A stretch of DNA of 10,630 bases, taken from positions 1 through 10,630 of the forward strand of contig JAFMSB010000034.1 in assembly GCA_017353815.1 (NCBI GenBank). The letters are read 5' to 3'. The stretch is from Methylocapsa sp. (GTDB lineage Bacteria; Pseudomonadota; Alphaproteobacteria; Rhizobiales; Beijerinckiaceae). Both the position numbers and the translations under genes were made by a program. Shown here piece after piece: positions 1 through 4,133 of this stretch (positions are counted from its first letter, which is position 1; every line of letters begins with the position of its first letter). The notes under the pieces were generated by a model that did no database searches, was not told the DNA's origin, and worked only from the letters and a program-made list of their open reading frames with translations.

Positions 1-208
1 CAGGCGCGGCGCGAATGCAACGCTCTCGGTTGACCTCGAGTCGCAGGAAATCCGCGGCCCGGACGGCGGCGTCATCGCCTTTGAGATCGACCCGTTCCGG
101 AAACATTGTCTCTTGCATGGGCTTGACGATATCGGCCTGTCCCTGCAAAAGGCTGCCAGCATCGAGGCTTACGAGGCAAAGGCTGCAGCGGAACACCCAT
201 GGCTTTGA
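1..208 (+). CDS. leuD: LeuD, 3-isopropylmalate dehydratase small subunit (3' end only)
   Basis: Small subunit of isopropylmalate isomerase. With LeuC it interconverts 2- and 3-isopropylmalate in cytosolic leucine biosynthesis. Only the last 68 codons are present: the reading frame enters from the left edge (first full codon at base 2) and stops at TGA 206-208. The visible part contains the family's conserved C-terminal block, with [10 protein letters not shown], then [12 protein letters not shown], then [13 protein letters not shown], and ends in EHPWL. This is the typical LeuD tail of proteobacteria, including the DP(F)RK and GLDDI(G)LT-like segments. The start, upstream neighbours and promoter are outside the window. 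The 155 bases to pqqA and the different pathway suggest it is not part of the PQQ operon, though readthrough cannot be excluded because no clear terminator follows. The overlapping ATG frame at 15-275 is a shadow of this gene. Confidence 0.93.
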   Translation, partial: RRGANATLSVDLESQEIRGPDGGVIAFEIDPFRKHCLLHGLDDIGLSLQKAASIEAYEAKAAAEHPWL

Positions 209-363
209 CATTTGGCTGCCATTTTTTTGCACAAAAAGGCGTGGCACCAAGCTCGGGCCGGTGCTAAATAAATAGGAGCGAGACAGGCGAGTTCTGCCTG
301 GCGCAAGGAACAAGTTGCGAAATCAAAGAATCGCGACACTCAACTATGGAGGCAAGGGCTGAC
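209..363 (+). promoter_or_regulatory. leuD-pqqA intergenic region and pqqA leader
   Basis: This 155-base gap should hold the promoter of the pqq cluster. Visible features are a T7 run at 222-228, an A/T-rich patch around 264-273 (ctaaataaat), and a small inverted repeat CAGGC/GCCTG (284-288 and 296-300). A good Shine-Dalgarno sequence, GGAGG, lies at 348-352, with AAGGG at 354-358 just before pqqA. A perfect TTGACA sits at 205-210 across the leuD stop codon, but no convincing -10 box follows at 16-18 bases. I therefore cannot assign the promoter. No clear rho-independent terminator for leuD is seen. Confidence 0.4.
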
Positions 364-441
364 ATGACTTGGACGACCCCCCAAATAACTGAGGTCTGCA
401 TCGGCATGGAAGTAACAAGCTATCTATCGGCGGAGATCTGA
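364..441 (+). CDS. pqqA: PqqA, PQQ precursor peptide (25 aa)
   Basis: Ribosomally made precursor of pyrroloquinoline quinone; its Glu and Tyr side chains supply all carbon and nitrogen of the cofactor. The frame encodes 25 residues, beginning MTWTTPQITEVC and ending TSYLSAEI. It contains the family-defining E-x-x-x-Y as E16-V-T-S-Y20, inside the core IGMEVTSY. The length is within the usual 22-30 residues. The core resembles the Methylobacterium type, but the tail after SAEI is shorter. ATG 364 is preferred because GGAGG lies 11 bases upstream and AAGGG 5 bases upstream. An in-frame ATG at 346 would add six residues, but it overlaps the Shine-Dalgarno sequence. The gene is followed after 43 bases by pqqB and is surely co-transcribed with pqqBCDE. 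PqqD would bind this peptide and PqqE would cross-link E16 to Y20. The position at the head of a pqqBCDE cluster makes the call secure. Confidence 0.95.
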   Translation: MTWTTPQITEVCIGMEVTSYLSAEI

Positions 442-478
442 CCTAAGGGCTTGAACTTCCCCAAAGTTATGATCGGCG

Positions 479-491
479 TGCGCTTTGCGCA
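479..491 (+). promoter_or_regulatory. Small hairpin enclosing the pqqB TTG start codon
   Basis: TGCGC (479-483) and GCGCA (487-491) are perfect reverse complements around a TTT loop (484-486). The first two bases of the TTG start are in the loop and its G (487) closes the stem. A G-U pair (478/492) could extend it. Such a structure could limit initiation at pqqB relative to pqqA; this is inference. With only five base pairs, a chance occurrence is quite possible in GC-rich DNA. Confidence 0.35.
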
Positions 492-1381
492 TCCTCGTTT
501 TGGGTTCTGCGGCGGGCGGCGGCTTTCCGCAATGGAATTGCCGCTGCCCCGTGTGCAGCCTTGCATGGCAAGGCGACAGGCGCGTTAAGCCGCGCAGCCA
601 ATCCTCCGTTGCGGTCAGCGCGGATGGTGCGCGCTGGCTTCTTTTGAATGCATCGCCCGATCTGCGCCAGCAGATCATTGCCTCGCCAAGCCTCCATCCG
701 CGCGGCGCAATGCGGCAGTCGCCTATCGCCGCCGTTTTCCTCACCAACGCCGATGCCGACCATATCGCCGGTCTTCTGAGCCTGCGCGAGCAGCAGCCCT
801 TTTTGCTGTTTGGCAGCAAGGCGGCATTGGCGCAGGCGCGCAGCGGGATTTTCGGCGTGTTGAACCCCGGTCTGGTCCAGGCGCGCGCGGTCGAGCTTGA
901 CCGGCCGGCCCACACCGGCCTCGGCTTGACGCTGACCCCTTTTGCCGTGCCGGGAAAAGTTCCCCTTTATCTCGAAGGCGAAGAAGTCGAAATCGGCACC
1001 GAGAATGAATCGACGGCGGGGCTTGCGATCAGCGACGGCAAGTCACAGTTCTTTTACGTGCCCGGTTGCGCCAAAATCCATGACGGATTGCGAAAGAGGC
1101 TATGGGGCGCAAAGTTGCTCTTCTTTGACGGCACCACGTTTACCGACGATGAAATGGTCCGTTTGGGTGTTTCGAAAAAAACCGCCTGGCGGATGGGACA
1201 TGTCGCGATGAGCGGACGGGAAGGCTCGCTGAATGCGCTGGCTTCCTGCGGGATCGGCCGGAAAATATACGTCCATATCAACAACACCAATCCGGTCTTG
1301 ATCGAAAATTCGGCCGAGCGCGCGGTGGTTGCCCAAGCAGGGTGGGAAGTCGCTTATGATGGCATGGAGGTTTGCTTATGA
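485..1381 (+). CDS. pqqB: PqqB, metallo-beta-lactamase-fold oxygenase of PQQ biosynthesis
   Basis: A 298-residue protein of the usual PqqB length. The family is a metallo-beta-lactamase-fold, iron-dependent enzyme shown to hydroxylate the tyrosine ring of the cross-linked Glu-Tyr intermediate; it is cytosolic and has no signal peptide. The N-terminus MRILVLGSAAGGGFPQWNC is the family signature. It is followed by the Cys cluster C19-R-C21-P-V-C24 (zinc site), the metal motif NADADH at residues 88-93, and the later motifs VPGC, FFDGT.FTDDEM, RMGH and YVHINNTNPVL. The only start consistent with the family N-terminus is TTG 485, because an in-frame TGA lies at 470-472. No strong Shine-Dalgarno sequence precedes it, and TTG sits in a small hairpin (479-491). 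ATG 469 and GTG 478 are out of frame. The stop overlaps the pqqC start by four bases (1378-1381). Confidence 0.96.
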   Translation: MRILVLGSAAGGGFPQWNCRCPVCSLAWQGDRRVKPRSQSSVAVSADGARWLLLNASPDLRQQIIASPSLHPRGAMRQSPIAAVFLTNADADHIAGLLSLREQQPFLLFGSKAALAQARSGIFGVLNPGLVQARAVELDRPAHTGLGLTLTPFAVPGKVPLYLEGEEVEIGTENESTAGLAISDGKSQFFYVPGCAKIHDGLRKRLWGAKLLFFDGTTFTDDEMVRLGVSKKTAWRMGHVAMSGREGSLNALASCGIGRKIYVHINNTNPVLIENSAERAVVAQAGWEVAYDGMEVCL

Positions 1382-2136
1382 CGGAGGCGCTAGCTCCGAT
1401 GACGGGTGAAGAGCTCGAAGCAAAGCTGCGTCAGATCGGCGCCGAACGCTACCACAATCTTCACCGGTTCCATCGCCGTCTGCACAGCGGCCAGTGCGCT
1501 TATGAGGAGGTGCAGGCCTGGGCGCTCAACCGTTACTATTATCAGTCGATGATCCCGATCAAGGACGCAACGATCCTGACCCGGATGCCCAACTCCGCCG
1601 ACCGGCGGGAATGGCGCAAGCGCATCGAGGACCACGACGGTTCGCACGAGGGCGAGGGCGGGATCGAGCGCTGGCTCGCGCTCACGGACAGCCTCGGCTT
1701 TTCGCGCGATTACGTGACCTCGGCGAAAGGCATCCTTCCGGCCACGCGCTTTGCGGTTGACGCCTATGTCGAGTTCTGCCGCGCGAGGAGTCTTCTCGAG
1801 GCTGTCGCCTCTTCGCTGACGGAATTGTTTTCGCCCGCCATCATCAGCGAGCGCCTTGCGGGAATGCTCGCGCACTACAAATTTGTGAGCCAAGACACGC
1901 TTGCCTATTTTTCGAAGCGGCCGGTGCAAGCCAAGCGCGACAGCGATTTTGCTCTCAATTACGTGAAGGCGCATGCGAGGACGAGGCAAGAGCAAGACGC
2001 AGCCCTTGCCGCGCTTGAATACAAATGCGCCATCCTTTGGGCGCAGCTCGATGCGCTTTGGAGTGCTTATGTCGATGGCGCCATCCCGCCCGGAGCCTGG
2101 GTGCCGGGCAAAACGCTGAGCGAGCAAGCGGCATGA
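1378..2136 (+). CDS. pqqC: PqqC, pyrroloquinoline-quinone synthase
   Basis: Catalyses the last step of PQQ synthesis: ring closure and eight-electron oxidation of the late intermediate by O2, without metal or cofactor. The protein has 252 residues from ATG 1378 and the all-helical PqqC (TenA-like) pattern. Residues known for the Klebsiella pneumoniae active site (H24, R50, Q54, H84, R157, Y175, R179, K214; recalled, not looked up) are all found here at a constant +2 offset: H26, R52, Q56, H86, R159, Y177, R181 and K216. This supports a fully active enzyme. ATG 1378 is chosen over the in-frame TTG 1372 because GGAGG lies at 1366-1370, seven bases upstream, and ATG forms an ATGA overlap with the pqqB stop. 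The stop overlaps the pqqD start in the same way. PqqC ends before PqqD, unlike the fused PqqCD protein of Methylobacterium. Confidence 0.97.
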   Translation: MTEALAPMTGEELEAKLRQIGAERYHNLHRFHRRLHSGQCAYEEVQAWALNRYYYQSMIPIKDATILTRMPNSADRREWRKRIEDHDGSHEGEGGIERWLALTDSLGFSRDYVTSAKGILPATRFAVDAYVEFCRARSLLEAVASSLTELFSPAIISERLAGMLAHYKFVSQDTLAYFSKRPVQAKRDSDFALNYVKAHARTRQEQDAALAALEYKCAILWAQLDALWSAYVDGAIPPGAWVPGKTLSEQAA

Positions 2137-2423
2137 CGGATGTTGTGACCACGGTGGGGAGCGGCAGCCGCCCGCGCCTGCCCCGCGGCGTCCGGCTGAA
2201 GCATGATCCCGCACGCGGCGAATGGTTTTTGCTTGCACCCGAGCGGGTGGTCAAAGCGGATAACATCGCGGTGGAAATTCTCAGGCGTTGCGATGGCACC
2301 GCGACCCTCGATGCAATCGTCGACGATCTCGCGCAGCACTTCTCCGCTGACCGGGCAAGGATCCAGACGGATGTTAAGGCGCTGCTTGCGGAGCTTGCCG
2401 CAAAGCGCATGATGGATTTATGA
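2133..2423 (+). CDS. pqqD: PqqD, PqqA-binding peptide chaperone
   Basis: A 96-residue protein of the PqqD family, the prototype of the RiPP recognition element: a small winged-helix domain that binds the PqqA precursor and delivers it to PqqE. Recognisable parts are the basic N-terminal stretch PRLPRGVRLKHD, the strand segment EWFLLAPERVV, then ILRRCDGTATLDAIVDDLAQ (the conserved C-D/N-G-x-x-T/S-hydrophobic turn and helix), and a C-terminal helix ending LLAELAAKRMMDL. The frame is open further upstream, to 2025, but that part lies inside pqqC. ATG 2133 overlaps the pqqC stop as ATGA and gives the normal family length. The stop overlaps the pqqE start, again by four bases. Translational coupling would keep PqqD and PqqE in balance, which suits their complex. 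Confidence 0.95.
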   Translation: MTDVVTTVGSGSRPRLPRGVRLKHDPARGEWFLLAPERVVKADNIAVEILRRCDGTATLDAIVDDLAQHFSADRARIQTDVKALLAELAAKRMMDL

Positions 2424-3544
2424 GCCCCGCGCAGACAAAATCCGAGCCCCCTGCTGGCTTGCTTGCCGAGCTCACGCACCGCTGCCCGCTCGGCTGCCCC
2501 TATTGCTCCAATCCGCTCGAGCTTGATGCGCGCGAATTGGAACTCGGCACCGCGGCTTGGCAACGTGTTTTCTCCGAGGCTGCCGCGCTCGGGGTGCTGC
2601 AAGTGCATCTCTCGGGCGGCGAGCCCGCGGCGCGGCGCGATCTCGAAGAGATCGTTGGCCACTGCGCCAAGGAGGGGCTTTACACCAATCTCATAACATC
2701 TGGGATCGGCCTGACAAAAGAGCGCATTGCCGTACTGGCGCAGGCGGGGCTCGATCATGTGCAGCTTTCAATTCAAGATTGCGAGCCGCATTCGGCCGAT
2801 TACATCGCCGGTTATAACGGCGCCTTTGCGCGCAAGAAAATGGTTGCCGCTTGGGTGACGCAAGAAGGCCTTCCGCTAACCGTCAACGCCGTCATTCACC
2901 GCGCGAATATTTCGCGCGCGGGCAAGTTGGTGGAGCTTGCCGTGGGCCTCGGCGCGAGACGCGTCGAGATCGCACATGCGCAATATTATGGCTGGGCCAT
3001 CCGCAACCGCGCGGCGCTCATGCCTTCTGTGGCCGAAGCGGAGGCCGCAATCGCCGAGGTCGAGGCTCTTAAGCAAAAGCTATCGGGGACAATCGTTATC
3101 GATCATGTGAATCCCGATTATTATGCGCGCACACCGAAGGCCTGTATGGGAGGCTGGGGCAAGCGCATCCTCAACGTCACGCCATCCGGCAAAGCGCTCC
3201 CCTGCCATGCCGCCGAGACCATTCCCGGGCTCATTTTCTGGAACGTGGCGGATCATTCGCTTGCGGACATTTGGGCCAGTTCGCCCGCGTTTAATGCGTT
3301 TCGCGGCGTTGAGTGGATGCGCGAGCCTTGCCGCTCCTGCCCGCGCAGGGAGATCGACTTTGGCGGCTGCCGCTGCCAGGCTTTTGCATTGACCGGGGAT
3401 GCGCGGCAGGCCGATCCCGTGTGCCATCTTTCGCCCCATCACGGGCGCGTGCAACAAATCGCCGCCGAGCTCTCGCAAGCTGGAGCGGCCAAGAGCGCGG
3501 CCGCATACATTTACCGGCGCGTGAAACAGCGCGAGCCAGCATAG
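2420..3544 (+). CDS. pqqE: PqqE, radical SAM/SPASM PqqA cross-linking enzyme
   Basis: Radical S-adenosylmethionine enzyme that forms the carbon-carbon bond between the Glu and Tyr side chains of PqqA, with PqqD as chaperone. The protein has 374 residues, the normal length. The radical SAM cluster motif CxxxCxxC is C22, C26, C29 (RCPLGCPYCSNP), and the SAM-binding GGE lies in HLSGGEPAARRD. The C-terminal SPASM part has C242, C262, C304, C307, D313, C317, C319 and C335. From memory, the M. extorquens enzyme uses C248, C268, C310, C313, D319, C323, C325 and C341 for its two auxiliary clusters, a constant offset of six. The set appears complete, including the unusual Asp ligand. ATG 2420 overlaps the pqqD stop as ATGA. 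It is the last gene of the cluster: no pqqF/pqqG-type protease follows, and no clear terminator is visible after TAG 3542-3544. Confidence 0.97.
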   Translation: MSPAQTKSEPPAGLLAELTHRCPLGCPYCSNPLELDARELELGTAAWQRVFSEAAALGVLQVHLSGGEPAARRDLEEIVGHCAKEGLYTNLITSGIGLTKERIAVLAQAGLDHVQLSIQDCEPHSADYIAGYNGAFARKKMVAAWVTQEGLPLTVNAVIHRANISRAGKLVELAVGLGARRVEIAHAQYYGWAIRNRAALMPSVAEAEAAIAEVEALKQKLSGTIVIDHVNPDYYARTPKACMGGWGKRILNVTPSGKALPCHAAETIPGLIFWNVADHSLADIWASSPAFNAFRGVEWMREPCRSCPRREIDFGGCRCQAFALTGDARQADPVCHLSPHHGRVQQIAAELSQAGAAKSAAAYIYRRVKQREPA

Positions 3545-3620
3545 TTTTTTCCGTACGAGGGACGGCTACAAAGCAGGACATATCCGCAGAAGCGAGCCTC
3601 CAGGGAGCATAAGGTGTGGA

Positions 3621-3895
3621 ATGACCACGACGATTTCGGAAATTTACGATGCCTTGATGGCGGCAGGTGCGCCAGAGACAAAGCGCGCAAGGCGGCTGAA
3701 GCGGTTGCTTCTTTTGAAACTAAGTTCACTGATTCCGCTACTCGACTCGACCGACTTTCTGAACTTTTCAATAAAGTTGATCGGCAACTCGAGAGTGTTG
3801 AACCTCGATTAACCAAGATTGAGATCGATGCAGCCGTTCTCAAGTGGATGGATGCTGGCCTTCGTTTAAGCCTTTCAAGTTGCGGTTTTTTGTGA
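3621..3895 (+). pseudogene. Decayed small coiled-coil/membrane protein gene (several frameshifts)
   Basis: Two plus-strand frames join into one protein-like sequence. ATG 3621 gives MTTTISEIYDALMAAGAPE. The frame then has to shift to continue as DKARKAAEAVASFETKF and a heptad-like stretch (RLDRLSELFNKVDRQLESVE, then PRLTKIEIDAAVLKW) up to about 3847. The change is explained by one lost G after 3677 (GAGAC where GAGGAC is expected). A direct duplication GATG-GATG at 3847-3854 then shifts the frame again. Skipping it gives KWMLAFV, a TAA at 3867-3869, and AFQVAVF, a hydrophobic segment. One extra T in the T6 run at 3886-3891 must be removed to continue VFVKPLF. The reconstructed layout (N-terminal helix, coiled coil, C-terminal membrane helix) resembles the small DUF1640-like or coiled-coil hypothetical proteins common in alphaproteobacteria; the family is not certain. 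The recorded end is the TGA in the second frame; the remnant may reach 3951. Alternatively, GTG 3614 starts a 93-residue intact frame. Confidence 0.6.
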
Positions 3896-4043
3896 AACCT
3901 CTTTTTTCGCTGACCAGCGAGTCCACGTCAGTTGGAGCGGTCTCCAATTAATGTGATATCGGCCCGAAGCTAGCCGGAGTCTTGGCTGATGGTCTTCGCG
4001 CTCGTTGGAGGGGGCGAAAGCTGGTGGAAAAGCCGGCTATTCC
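3896..4043. other. Gene-poor spacer between the decayed gene and the oxidoreductase promoter
   Basis: No supported coding region lies here. It includes the possible tail of the decayed gene, a short inverted repeat TCGCT/AGCGA (3907-3911 and 3916-3920) preceded rather than followed by a T-run, and the inverted repeat at 3930-3949. A frame opening at 3989 runs on into the oxidoreductase gene in another phase, and its product is low-complexity and basic with no family features. I regard it as a shadow. Confidence 0.5.
3930..3949. repeat. Inverted repeat, 8-bp stem with CGGT loop
   Basis: AGTTGGAG (3930-3937) pairs with CTCCAATT (3942-3949) through seven Watson-Crick pairs and one G-U pair around the four-base loop CGGT. 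No T-run follows, so it is not a typical intrinsic terminator in the plus direction. It could be an operator-like palindrome, a processing or stability hairpin, or chance. It overlaps the possible tail of the decayed gene. Confidence 0.45.
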
Positions 4044-4072
4044 TTGGAAAAAGGGTCCCCTCTGCTTATATT
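4044..4072 (+). promoter_or_regulatory. Putative sigma-70 type promoter of the oxidoreductase gene
   Basis: TTGGAA (4044-4049, four of six consensus matches) and TATATT (4067-4072, five of six) are separated by exactly 17 bases. A start about seven bases downstream would lie near 4079, immediately before the inverted repeat that begins at 4080 and about 55 bases before the ATG. This is consensus matching by eye; alphaproteobacterial housekeeping promoters tolerate weak boxes, so confidence is moderate. Confidence 0.45.
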
Positions 4073-4079
4073 TGCGGCG

Positions 4080-4119
4080 GCTCGGCGGCATGCTCCCTGC
4101 AGGGTGGCTGCCGCCGAGC
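4080..4119 (+). promoter_or_regulatory. Leader stem-loop abutting the oxidoreductase Shine-Dalgarno
   Basis: GCTCGGCGGCA (4080-4090) and TGCCGCCGAGC (4109-4119) form a perfect 11-bp GC-rich stem. The 18-base loop itself contains the palindrome CCCTGCAGGG (4095-4104). The Shine-Dalgarno AGGAG begins at 4120, directly after the stem, and ATG follows at 4134. The stem does not itself hide AGGAG, but it would sit within the ribosome's footprint. If transcription starts near 4079, the hairpin would be at the extreme 5' end of the mRNA, a place where stem-loops are known to slow decay. There is no T-run, so it is not a terminator. Confidence 0.6.
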
Positions 4120-4133
4120 AGGAGATTTAAACG

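Noticed and set aside
241..264. Possible sigma-54 promoter or terminator (TGGCAC; GCACC/GGTGC)
   Set aside because: The required GC/TTGCA-type -12 element is missing at the right distance after TGGCAC. The hairpin has only five pairs with an 11-base loop and no T-run directly after it.
15..275. 86-codon plus-strand frame at the left edge
   Set aside because: It is out of phase with the clear LeuD C-terminus. Its translation is Ser/Arg-rich without homology features.
1390..2238. 282-codon minus-strand frame opposite pqqC
   Set aside because: The plus strand carries PqqC with all active-site residues in place. The antisense product is basic and featureless.
3485..3550. Possible terminator at the end of pqqE (GCGGCC/GGCCGC, then T6 at 3545-3550)
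   Set aside because: The hairpin lies inside coding sequence about 40 bases before the T-run. The nearer CGCG/CGCG pairing is short and eight or more bases away from it.
2557..3612. Several 70-100 codon plus-strand frames within and after pqqE
   Set aside because: They are alternative phases of pqqE, rich in Arg, Ala and Gly, with no plausible ribosome binding sites or family features.
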